The position numbers and the translations under genes are program-made. A DNA stretch of 30,335 nucleotides, from positions 1 to 30,335 of IMG/VR virus record IMGVR_UViG_3300042879_002628, one strand, 5' to 3'. The stretch's first letter is position 1. Each line of letters starts with the position of its first letter. This document shows, in pieces, positions 22,813 to 29,088 of the stretch. The notes under the pieces are model-generated. The model worked only from the letters and a program-made list of their open reading frames with translations. It searched no databases and was not told the origin of the DNA. The stretch comes from a virus.

Positions 22813-23633
22813 TTGTTTTTCCGCCACTTGTTGTTGTCCTTGGAGCGATTCGTGGCACGGGACACCAGCCGCAGATTAGACGGGCGGCTGTCAAGCGCGT
22901 TGCCGTTCTTGTGGTCAATTTCCTTGCCGTCATTGGAGCGACCCTCTCGCCCCATGCGCCGCAGCACACGCTTTCGTGCGGTCTTCTTCTTCATGGCTTT
23001 GCGCTGCTTGGGCGTGGGGTTGTCGCCGCCGTACATCTTGGCGTATTCTGCCGCGTAGTCACGGGCTTCAGGAACCATGCCGCGCAGCGGGTTGAGTGGG
23101 TCTTTCCACCTCATGCCTTTGGGTGGCTTTGCAGCGGCTTCCACTTTTTCCCACGGCAGGGCAGCAAGTTTAGCCGTGGTCACGGTGCGTTGGTCTTCAG
23201 GACGAGCGGAACGATTGGTCACGAATTTGTCAGTGATTTCGTACCCGTATTTCTTGCCGAATCGCCGCATGAGCGCAGAGTACACCGTGTCACGCTTGGC
23301 TTCGCTGCGCTTGGATATCATGTCAAACGATGCGGGATAGGTGTCAAACTCGGTCTTGTGCCACTTCAGGAACAGTTCAACGGCTTTCACAACGGTGGCA
23401 AGCACACGAAACGGCTTTCCTGAATGGGTAAGATCGTGTGAACCGTCAATGGTGAAATTGATTTCCCATCCGCCACCCACATTGGTGATGTCGATCATCA
23501 GGTCGCGTCCCTGCTCGTCTTGTGCGTGGTAGGTGATCTCCATCGTGGTTGGGCCGTAACCCAACCGCTTGTACTCGCGCACAGGGAACGGCTGCTCAAA
23601 CAGTTCGGTGAGATATGAGCGGAATCCGTTCAT
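22809..23633 (-). CDS. Tagged paralogue family member B fused to an HNH nuclease
   Basis: The ATG at 23633 overlaps the previous stop. The 274-residue protein has three parts. First is the tag MNGFRSYLTELFEQPF. Second is the shared paralogue domain (WEINFTIDGS, then VLATVVKAVELF, KRDTVYSALMRRFGKKYGY, about 60-140). Third is a basic linker (RKAMKKKTARKRVLRRMGRE) leading to an HNH motif at 236-265: EIDHKNGN, then LDSRPSNLR and TNRSKDN. This matches HNH enzymes of the homing and phage type. A DNA-cutting domain joined to a capsid-targeting-like tag suggests a nuclease delivered with, or acting on, packaged DNA. A selfish homing gene that captured the tag is the alternative. Confidence 0.72.
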   Translation of the reverse strand: MNGFRSYLTELFEQPFPVREYKRLGYGPTTMEITYHAQDEQGRDLMIDITNVGGGWEINFTIDGSHDLTHSGKPFRVLATVVKAVELFLKWHKTEFDTYPASFDMISKRSEAKRDTVYSALMRRFGKKYGYEITDKFVTNRSARPEDQRTVTTAKLAALPWEKVEAAAKPPKGMRWKDPLNPLRGMVPEARDYAAEYAKMYGGDNPTPKQRKAMKKKTARKRVLRRMGREGRSNDGKEIDHKNGNALDSRPSNLRLVSRATNRSKDNNKWRKNK

Positions 23634-24094
23634 GCTCCACCTCGTCTGAGTTTCCACATTGCTTCAAAATCACCTGATTCTTTATGATCCAGTGCGTATC
23701 CGTATTTGGACGCAAATCGTTTCACCAGTGCTGCATACGCCCGTTCGCGTGAAGTGTTTTTACCCTCTTTCAATGCACTGAATGTAATGAACTCGGGCTT
23801 GTGCTTCTTCAGGAATTTTCCTGCTGCGTCAAGCACGGACGCAAACACGCCACCCGCATTGCCTTGTCCGCTTACAGCGAAACTGCCGCCACGGGTAAAC
23901 AGCAATGCCCATGAATTGGTGTTCTGCTGTTCAAATATGATCATCAAGTATTTGGTGTAGTCTTCAGGGCTTCGCGGATCGGCGTAAATGTAGTTAACAA
24001 ACAACAAACCATTTGAGCGGCGATCCTCCATAGTTTCCATGTGCAACCACGGCTGCTCAAACATTTCTGCGAGATGGGAGCGGAAGTCTTTCAT
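23630..24094 (-). CDS. Tagged paralogue family member C (154 aa)
   Basis: The protein starts MKDFRSHLAEMFEQPW and overlaps both neighbours by ATGA. It contains WALLFTRGGSFAVSGQG, VFASVLDAAGKFLKKHKPEF, TFSAL and RAYAALVKRFASKYGYAL, the shared family domain in its shortest form. No catalytic residues stand out. The domain is small, alpha/beta and conserved across four adjacent genes, while the region between the tag and domain differs in each. I infer an internal-head or injected effector family. No signal or membrane segment is present. Confidence 0.65.
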   Translation of the reverse strand: MKDFRSHLAEMFEQPWLHMETMEDRRSNGLLFVNYIYADPRSPEDYTKYLMIIFEQQNTNSWALLFTRGGSFAVSGQGNAGGVFASVLDAAGKFLKKHKPEFITFSALKEGKNTSRERAYAALVKRFASKYGYALDHKESGDFEAMWKLRRGGA

Positions 24095-24780
24095 GCCTGC
24101 CCCTTGAACGGATCGTCACGCTTTCGGAACCAAACGATTGCGGGTGCTGCCATGTCGCCACGCGCCATTCCAAGATCGTACACCGTGCCACGGGTCACGG
24201 CTGCTGCCTTACGAGCAAGAGCCTTGTAGATGCGACCACGCGCAGGATTGGCTTCCTTCTTCGTGCCGATCACTATGCCGCGTGGACGATGTTTCCTCAC
24301 GAATCGCTTTGCGGCTTCCACCACTGTGCCGATCACCGCAGCCGCTTCGCCTGCACCAAGCCAGTTCAGGTCTTCGTCCGTGCCGCCAATGTCAACCGAA
24401 CGCCAGTAGTAGCGGCTGATCTTTTTGTTGGCAGCGGAACCAACAGGTCGCGGACGAATCAGGCGATCCAATTCAACAAGCCTGCGCTCAAAGCCCAGTT
24501 CGTAGATGTCGTTTGGGTCCGCAATCGTGTAGTGGAGCATGAACTCGTTGTAGCCTTGAATCAACCATATCTCGGTGAAATTCACCACATACCTGTACAC
24601 ATTGGGAACAGTGCCGTTGAAGTTCTCCTCCACCCACTTGTCCAATGCCTCGCCGCCGTGCGGCACAGGCAGGAGGCGACCGCCCTTCTCATGCACAAGA
24701 AAACTGAATTCATTCGCGTACTCGTCCAATTCAAAAGTGCGGTCGAACAGTTCGGTGAGATAGGAGCGGAAGTCGATCAT
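24091..24780 (-). CDS. Tagged paralogue family member D (229 aa, divergent)
   Basis: The protein starts MIDFRSYLTELFDRTFEL and overlaps both neighbours by ATGA. The central part (about 30-140) is unique, with Trp/Tyr-rich strands. The family domain is recognisable only in its second half: VIGTVVEAAKRFVRKHRPRG, then RGRIYKALARKAA. The FTRGG strand is replaced. The first 38 bases of the gene are 87% identical to those of member B, although the bodies are hard to align, so the tag is better conserved than the rest. A packaged or injected protein is inferred. Confidence 0.6.
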   Translation of the reverse strand: MIDFRSYLTELFDRTFELDEYANEFSFLVHEKGGRLLPVPHGGEALDKWVEENFNGTVPNVYRYVVNFTEIWLIQGYNEFMLHYTIADPNDIYELGFERRLVELDRLIRPRPVGSAANKKISRYYWRSVDIGGTDEDLNWLGAGEAAAVIGTVVEAAKRFVRKHRPRGIVIGTKKEANPARGRIYKALARKAAAVTRGTVYDLGMARGDMAAPAIVWFRKRDDPFKGQA

Positions 24781-25514
24781 ACGGATTTACGCTTCACCTT
24801 TCCGTGGAGTTGCCTGTCGTATCGGTTTGAGCGGTAGTCCAGTGCTTTTTCGGATGTCATGTTGATCCCACCCCGAGCAAAGTAGTATCCACCTTCCACA
24901 TAACGATTTCCGCCTGTTCGTGCGGACAACTGTAGGTCTTTCAGTTCAACGGTGTCACCCGCGCGAATGGGCGGCAATCCTTCCTTGCGATCTGCCCTGC
25001 CGATGTAGCCCATGAGCATCCACCCTTCATCGGTCTGAATGCGGACACGCCACCGCCACACGCTCATCTTTGCGTCATACGCTTTTTGACCGGGAGAGTC
25101 CACATACGGACTGCTTCCTTCACGCTCTCCAATGCTGTATCGTGTCCGCATATACTTTTTGTCTTTTACAGGAACTTCAAACACAGGATACAACTGGACA
25201 ATCTTGCCGCCGATGCTGAACGGTTGCCTGAAGTATTTGGGCTGCGGCTGCGGTGTGTCTCCGTGTTCCGTGCCCTCACGCACTGCGCGACCGAAAGCAG
25301 CACCCGCATCAAACGGCTTGGAGAGATCAAGGGTCTGCACACGGAACGAATGCCATCCGTCCTGCGCTGCAAGACGCTTCACGCGCTCCAAGTCCGCTTC
25401 GCTTTTGGCTTGCGTGTACAGAATCCGTTCGTGGATGCGGTCACGCTTGCCGCGAGGCAGTCCCCACAGCACCCATTCACGCTTTTCGTGCAGATGGTTC
25501 AAAAACGATTTCAC
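24777..25514 (-). CDS. Tagged protein MKSFLNHLHE (245 aa), GTG start
   Basis: The start is a GTG at 25514 that overlaps the previous stop (GTGA). The tag is MKSFLNHLHEKREW, with LHE as a possible cleavage site. The first part resembles a small ferredoxin-like domain (WVLWGLPRGKRDRIHERILYT, then a VKRLAAQDGWHSFRV helix-strand). A beta-rich second half (FSIGGKIVQLYPVFEV to VELKDLQL) may be a small barrel. The C-terminus is basic. It lacks the paralogue domain of genes A-D but shares the tag and the operon, so it probably goes to the same place. The function is unknown. Confidence 0.62.
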   Translation of the reverse strand: MKSFLNHLHEKREWVLWGLPRGKRDRIHERILYTQAKSEADLERVKRLAAQDGWHSFRVQTLDLSKPFDAGAAFGRAVREGTEHGDTPQPQPKYFRQPFSIGGKIVQLYPVFEVPVKDKKYMRTRYSIGEREGSSPYVDSPGQKAYDAKMSVWRWRVRIQTDEGWMLMGYIGRADRKEGLPPIRAGDTVELKDLQLSARTGGNRYVEGGYYFARGGINMTSEKALDYRSNRYDRQLHGKVKRKSV

Positions 25515-26062
25515 AGTTCAATGGCTCCTTCGGCATCGCGGTCAATGACGGTGTAGCCCTTGAACATTCGTGCAAGCGTGGACGCAACGCGACCCTTGCC
25601 CCGTTGCAGTGCGCGTTGGGTCAACAGGCTCTGCGTGGAGCCTGAAATTATCGTGATGATCTTACGGATGCGGTCAATCCGTCCCTGATACTTGGTCATC
25701 TCGCCCCATTGCAGCGATGTTTCCTTGTTGTACTCTGGTATGTCCGCGTGGATAATGTCCGCAGCGGTCTGACCTTTCGGAAACTCGTACACCACCACAT
25801 TTCCCTTCTTGTCCACCCACCACAGCAGGGGCAACAGGTCACGCGAAACATCGGTTGCACTCATGCCCCAGTGTTGCAGCAGCCACGGCACGGGGTTGTC
25901 GTGCCCGATGTCCGTGTAGTTGATCCATGTGACACCGTTGTGGGTGAATTCCTTTTTCAGCCGTTCAACGGTTTTGGCATCACGCTTCAGTTTGGTGGAG
26001 CGTTTCACCAACGGCTTGCGTTCAACCACTGCTTCCCGGAGATGTTGGGCAAATGTTTTCAT
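25511..26062 (-). CDS. Tagged protein MKTFAQHLREA (183 aa)
   Basis: The ATG at 26062 gives MKTFAQHLREAVVERK, the tag closest to the T4 internal-protein start MKTYQEFIAEA. The rest has a central stretch (THNGVTWINYTDIGHDNPVPWLLQHWG), a WWVDKKGNVVVYEF strand and a basic helical C-terminal third. No ribosome site is visible: CTAAATA ends six bases before the ATG, so the mRNA may be leaderless. It is first in an ATGA-linked run of six tagged genes. A head-packaged protein is inferred; I recognise no enzyme motif. Confidence 0.62.
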   Translation of the reverse strand: MKTFAQHLREAVVERKPLVKRSTKLKRDAKTVERLKKEFTHNGVTWINYTDIGHDNPVPWLLQHWGMSATDVSRDLLPLLWWVDKKGNVVVYEFPKGQTAADIIHADIPEYNKETSLQWGEMTKYQGRIDRIRKIITIISGSTQSLLTQRALQRGKGRVASTLARMFKGYTVIDRDAEGAIEL

Positions 26063-26068
26063 TTCCAA

Positions 26069-26075
26069 TATTTAG
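26069..26075 (-). promoter_or_regulatory. Late-type promoter CTAAATA for the tagged-gene array
   Basis: Minus-strand CTAAATA is followed by TTGGAA and then the ATG at 26062. The expected start of transcription falls at the start codon. The sequence CTAAATATTGG is shared with the promoter at 6392. Confidence 0.65.
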
Positions 26076-26080
26076 CCCAC

Positions 26081-27001
26081 TCAACTCCACGGGTCACCGG
26101 AGAACTTGATGGTGGACGCAAGTTTCTCGCTTTCGAACTTGGCACGCATCTTCAGGATTTTCGTGCCCCCTGCGCTCACGCCAATGCTTTCGTTGCCCAC
26201 CTTTTGCAGCGTGATGGGCTTGGACATGATGGCACCCAGTTTCTCGTTCTTCAGCGGATCGTCCACCTTGGCAGTGATGCGACCGGGCTTGTCGCCCATG
26301 CCCGTGACCTTTACATACGGCGGGTACAGGTCGTTGGAAGCGTCCAGCCAGTTCGTCAGGATGTAGTCCCGGAGTGCCCCCTGCGTCATGGTGTCCAGTT
26401 TCCGGTACATGATGTCACGCACCCGTGCCAGCACATCCGATCCCATCTCCTGTGTCTGTGCCTGTACGCGGGGAGACTTGCGGATGGCTTCCTTGCGGGC
26501 CTTGGAGTTCTCAGGCAGTTTGAACTTGCGGACTGCGGTGTTCACTGCTTCCGTCAGCACCTGACCCAACTGGATGTCCAGTGCGGCTTCCACCGTGCCG
26601 ATGCCCGGATTCTTGAAGCCAATGTCCCCGCTGCCCGAGGTGCTTTTCGCGGACAGACCCAAGAAGCCGTCCGCAGGGCCAGATGTGAACTGTATAAGGA
26701 TGTCCGTGGGGTTCTTGCGGGAGTCCACTTCCCGACCCACCGCACGGGACAGCACACCCGGTCGTGCCGTCCACCACACCCGGCGCACCTTGCCGGAGTA
26801 CTTGTGGGTTTTCGACCACGCAATGAATTCCTCCACCATGCGGGTTGCACGCTCAATCTGTAGGGCAGTGCGACCCGCACCAATGGTCTTGGACTTGCGT
26901 AGGAACTGTGCCTTGGCATCAGCGTCCCACCACTTGCCGCCAGCCAGCAAGTACCCCACATAGATTTCGTTTACATCCGCTAGATCGGTGTTTGCAGGCA
27001 T
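26081..27001 (-). CDS. Putative PD-(D/E)XK-fold DNA-associated protein (306 aa)
   Basis: The protein begins MPANTDLADVNEIYVGYLLAGG. Residues 98-120 read PTDILIQF then GFLGLSAKS, the D-x(n)-[S/E]-x-K pattern of restriction-endonuclease-like folds (Asp100, Ser117, Lys119), with Ser in place of the usual acidic residue. A helical middle follows and the C-terminal part is beta-rich (KVTGMGDKPGRITAKV to LKMRAKFE). AGGAGGT lies before the ATG. It follows the 27023 gene in one transcript and precedes the tagged array. The nuclease role is an inference from one motif. Relatives in T4-like phages are uncharacterised. Confidence 0.55.
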   Translation of the reverse strand: MPANTDLADVNEIYVGYLLAGGKWWDADAKAQFLRKSKTIGAGRTALQIERATRMVEEFIAWSKTHKYSGKVRRVWWTARPGVLSRAVGREVDSRKNPTDILIQFTSGPADGFLGLSAKSTSGSGDIGFKNPGIGTVEAALDIQLGQVLTEAVNTAVRKFKLPENSKARKEAIRKSPRVQAQTQEMGSDVLARVRDIMYRKLDTMTQGALRDYILTNWLDASNDLYPPYVKVTGMGDKPGRITAKVDDPLKNEKLGAIMSKPITLQKVGNESIGVSAGGTKILKMRAKFESEKLASTIKFSGDPWS

Positions 27002-27022
27002 GGCATTACCTCCTGCCCCGGA

Positions 27023-27649
27023 TCACCACCGCATGTCGTGCTGCGACAGCATCCGCTTGATTGCCCTGCGCTTGTTGATGACACCCCGTGCCCCTGCGTG
27101 GGGATCAGCGGGAACAGGCTTCTTTGGAGCCACGGGCTTTTTTGCAACCGCTTCACCCACCAGATCAGCAACGGTCTTGTGGAGCCGCTTGTGGGCCCGT
27201 TCTCCCCGTTTGCCGGGGTACTCCTTCAGGTCAGCGGCATTCGCGGCCTTCACCTTCTGGAGTGCGCTCTTTTCGCACGGGGTCAAGGCTTCCTTCACAG
27301 AGGCTTTCTTGAACGGGTTCACCGGGGGCGTGGGCTTGGGGGATTTGTTGTACGCATCCACCGCTGCTCCCATCTTCGCCAGAGCCTTGCCGTATTTTGT
27401 TTTGCCCAACCCCTTGCGCCCTTCGTCCAGCACACTGCCTGCCCCCCGCGCACGGAGGAGTCCACGGATGTCCGCCAGTTCACGACCGGAACCGGGCTTG
27501 CCCGTGTACCGCTTCAGCAGTTCGCGCAGTTTCGTGATGCTTAATTTCTCCAGTTGCTCTCGGGTGTGGGATTCGTCCACCACGCCACGGATGGCAGCGG
27601 TGAGATCAGGAAACAGGTCAGCGGAAAACGGGTTGTGGATTCGTGGCAT
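27023..27649 (-). CDS. Basic helical protein of unknown function (208 aa)
   Basis: The product starts MPRIHNPFSADLFPDL and carries a Leu-rich helical segment (REQLEKLSITKLRELLKRYTG) that resembles a SAP- or SANT-like helical pair used to bind DNA. The remainder is Lys/Ala/Pro-rich, with a short linker of KPTPPVNPFKK and a basic end (KRRAIKRMLSQHDMRW). It has no membrane or signal sequence. An AGGAG ribosome site and a CTAAATA element 21 bases upstream define it as the first gene of a late unit with the endonuclease-like gene. A DNA-binding virion or packaging role is possible. Confidence 0.55.
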   Translation of the reverse strand: MPRIHNPFSADLFPDLTAAIRGVVDESHTREQLEKLSITKLRELLKRYTGKPGSGRELADIRGLLRARGAGSVLDEGRKGLGKTKYGKALAKMGAAVDAYNKSPKPTPPVNPFKKASVKEALTPCEKSALQKVKAANAADLKEYPGKRGERAHKRLHKTVADLVGEAVAKKPVAPKKPVPADPHAGARGVINKRRAIKRMLSQHDMRW

Positions 27650-27670
27650 GGGGTGGACTCCTGTGTACAG

Positions 27671-27677
27671 TATTTAG
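27671..27677 (-). promoter_or_regulatory. Late-type promoter CTAAATA for the 27023-26081 unit
   Basis: Minus-strand CTAAATA lies 21 bases before the ATG at 27649 with AGGAG between them. It is the rightmost such element in the window. Confidence 0.65.
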
Positions 27678-27683
27678 GCGTGA

Positions 27684-27911
27684 TCAGGGAGCCACAAGCA
27701 CCGGAGCGTTTTCCCCACGGGGAGCCGCACCGCGCCGACCGTCCACCTTTTTCTCCGCAGGAGGAGTGCGTGAGTGGATCACCGGACGGGACAGTGCCCC
27801 CCATGCCAACAGCAGGGACGCAACCAGACCACCAATCACCAGCCATTGTGCAACGGGGTGCGAGAGGGGAGTCTTTAGCACAAGAGTGGGGGGAGTTTTG
27901 GCTTTGGGCAT
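27684..27911 (-). CDS. Small single-pass membrane protein (75 aa)
   Basis: I took the ATG at 27911 (MPKAKTPPTLVLKTPL) because AAAGGAG lies nine bases upstream. The product has a short basic/Pro-rich N-terminus, one membrane helix (WLVIGGLVASLLLAWGAL, about 23-40) and a Pro/Arg-rich C-terminal tail. There is no lipobox. It has paired GGTCTACA repeats instead of CTAAATA upstream, so its timing probably differs from that of the late genes. The role is unknown; small phage membrane proteins often act in exclusion or lysis timing. Confidence 0.6.
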   Translation of the reverse strand: MPKAKTPPTLVLKTPLSHPVAQWLVIGGLVASLLLAWGALSRPVIHSRTPPAEKKVDGRRGAAPRGENAPVLVAP

Positions 27912-27939
27912 GTTGGTAGTCTCCTTTGAGGGATTAAAA

Positions 27940-27968
27940 AGTGTGTAGACCTGTGCAGTATGTAGACC
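27940..27968 (-). promoter_or_regulatory. Tandem 12-base repeats upstream of the membrane-protein gene
   Basis: On the minus strand GGTCTACATACT (27968-27957) and GGTCTACACACT (27951-27940) repeat with a 17-base period and one mismatch. They end 28 bases before the ATG at 27911. Parts of both (ACAGGTCTACAC and TCTACATACT) are identical to sequence before the RNR gene. A promoter or repressor site is likely. Confidence 0.45.
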
Positions 27969-28099
27969 GTGGGCAGAACCGCGTTTCTGCGCTGCCAACC
28001 GGGTTGTGGATTATTATTTGAGAAAAACACCCCATTTCCCCCCACTTTTCCCCACCAAAAAAAGCGTTGAAAAAATGGGGGTGAGCGTGTGCTGCCGTT
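27969..28099. other. Gene-free gap with G-tracts and a short hairpin
   Basis: This stretch has no convincing reading frame. It contains GCAGA/TCTGC (27973-27990), which can form a short hairpin. On the minus strand there are G-runs of four, six and four separated by A-rich spacers (about 28030-28062). Three long G-runs are one short of a standard quadruplex. T-runs on the minus strand may help end the zinc-ribbon transcript. Confidence 0.3.
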
Positions 28100-28384
28100 T
28101 TACTGTGCGCCGTATTTTCTACCACGCAGCGATGCAGCGCGTTCCAAGTTCTCCCGAGCAGCCTTCGGTACGCCGCGACCAATTTTCTTTGTGAGTTCTC
28201 GAAAGTCTGCGCCCGGCCCGAGAGTGGCATCCGCCCCCATCACCGGAACACTAATGCCACGCACCACCCCACGCTTGCCGCACTGCGGACACGGCTCACC
28301 GCAGGGCAGATCGCGGTCGTCTATTCTTTTAATGGTTTCAAATGCGTGAGAGCATTTGCGGCACTGGTACTCGTAGGTGGGCAT
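28100..28384 (-). CDS. FmdB-type zinc-ribbon protein (94 aa)
   Basis: The ATG at 28384 gives MPTYEYQCRKCSHAFE, the classic FmdB-family start. Cys8 and Cys11 form the first zinc knuckle and CPQCG (Cys32, Cys35) the second. The C-terminal half is charged and helical (DFRELTKKIGRG to ENLERAASLRGRKYGAQ). The family is assumed to bind nucleic acid or act as a small regulator; its exact function is not established. The ribosome site sits in a perfect 7-bp hairpin just before the ATG, suggesting controlled translation. It lies directly after the HExxH gene, probably in one transcript. Confidence 0.8.
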   Translation of the reverse strand: MPTYEYQCRKCSHAFETIKRIDDRDLPCGEPCPQCGKRGVVRGISVPVMGADATLGPGADFRELTKKIGRGVPKAARENLERAASLRGRKYGAQ

Positions 28385-28402
28385 AGTGTAGTCTCCTACA
28401 CT
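28385..28402 (-). promoter_or_regulatory. Ribosome-site hairpin abutting the zinc-ribbon start codon
   Basis: AGTGTAG and CTACACT form a perfect 7-bp stem around a four-base loop (18 bases in all). On the minus strand the loop is GAGA and the AGGAG ribosome site spans stem and loop. The hairpin ends exactly at the base before the ATG. This is the geometry of a translational operator. The last stem base is also part of the upstream stop codon. Confidence 0.6.
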
Positions 28403-28827
28403 TATGTAGCGCACTCCCGCGAGAGTTTCCGCATGTACTTGCGATGCTCCTTCAGCAGTACACGGCGTGGAATGGGAAGTTTAAATTCGCGGCACAGGGC
28501 TAGTGCTTCCGCTTCCGTCTGTACTTCCAGTGTCAGGTAGTCTTTTTCTTTCCAAATGGGATCGTCACGCATCCACTGTAGGAAATGGGCGTATTCGTGG
28601 GCCAGGGTGTACAGCCAGTCAGAGACACGGCGACCACCCACTGCTACACGGAGTTCACCGTAGTGACCCCGTGAGTGCCACGGCTCAATGAAATAGCCTT
28701 GGCAGCGTTCACCGTCTGCGTTTACTTCGTAGCCGGGGGAAAGGGTAAAGCGCACATTGCATTTCTTGCACTGTGAGCGGACAGTCTTTAGGAAGTGTTG
28801 GACTCGGGGATTCTTTAGGTAAGCCAT
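28402..28827 (-). CDS. Putative HExxH zinc metallopeptidase (141 aa)
   Basis: The protein contains LAHEYAHFLQW (residues 75-85), an HExxH zinc site (His77, Glu78, His81), with a downstream glutamate-rich helix (VQTEAEALALC) that could give the third ligand (Glu105 or Glu107). An N-terminal CKKC (20-23) may form a second small metal site. The size resembles short SprT/IrrE-like peptidases found in phages. GAGGAG precedes the ATG. It is the first gene of the minus-strand block, transcribed away from the structured gap. Possible roles are processing of host or phage proteins; the substrate is unknown. Confidence 0.72.
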   Translation of the reverse strand: MAYLKNPRVQHFLKTVRSQCKKCNVRFTLSPGYEVNADGERCQGYFIEPWHSRGHYGELRVAVGGRRVSDWLYTLAHEYAHFLQWMRDDPIWKEKDYLTLEVQTEAEALALCREFKLPIPRRVLLKEHRKYMRKLSRECAT

Positions 28828-28862
28828 TGGAACTCCTCGGGTTAGACTCTATTAGTTAGTAC

Positions 28863-28868
28863 AGTATA
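28863..28868 (-). promoter_or_regulatory. Candidate -10 element (TATACT) for the HExxH gene
   Basis: Minus-strand TATACT lies 35 bases before the ATG at 28827. No good -35 hexamer is seen at 16-18 bases. It may need an activator or may be incidental. A second TATACT lies on the plus strand at 28901-28906. Confidence 0.3.
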
Positions 28869-28929
28869 CGAGAAGAAAGTGTAAAGAAAAGCGGAGGGGC
28901 TATACTTCACTTCCCGCTCTCAAAAATTG

Positions 28930-29013
28930 GCGCGGTGGGGCCGGGGAAACCGCGCTGCCCGGAGGGTACAGGGGTGTTATCGGACTTTGGAAAGCCGTAA
29001 GTCCTTTAATACC
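28930..29013. ncRNA. Structured gene-free element, candidate non-coding RNA
   Basis: The 261-base gap between the divergent genes holds two strong hairpins. The first is GCGCGGT/ACCGCGC (28930-28936 with 28949-28955, 7 bp). The second is compound: GGTGTTA/TAATACC (28973-28979 with 29007-29013, one G-T pair), then a 2x2 internal loop, then GGACTT/AAGTCC (28982-28987 with 28999-29004). No reading frame explains them. A plus-strand TATACT at 28901-28906 could start a transcript of about 100 bases. A structured leader or replication-related site is also possible. No tRNA fold was found. Confidence 0.4.
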
Positions 29014-29053
29014 AAGGGTTTACGAAAATCTATATTTGAATGCCCGGTTTGGC

Positions 29054-29082
29054 TTGCAAATAAGCCTATTTTCCAGTACAAT
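29054..29082 (+). promoter_or_regulatory. Sigma70-like promoter for the CobT-like gene
   Basis: TTGCAA (29054-29059) and TACAAT (29077-29082) are separated by exactly 17 bases, each one mismatch from consensus or close to it. Transcription should begin about seven bases later, at the ATG at 29089, which has no ribosome site. This suggests early, host-polymerase-driven, leaderless expression. Confidence 0.7.
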
Positions 29083-29088
29083 TTGGGC

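Noticed and set aside
25709-26863. A 384-codon open frame on the plus strand
   Set aside because: It lies opposite two well-supported minus-strand genes, has no ribosome site and gives an unlikely Cys/His/Arg-rich product. It is a shadow of GC-rich coding DNA.
28030-28062. A G-quadruplex on the minus strand
   Set aside because: Only three long G-runs are present in the right spacing, one short of the standard motif.
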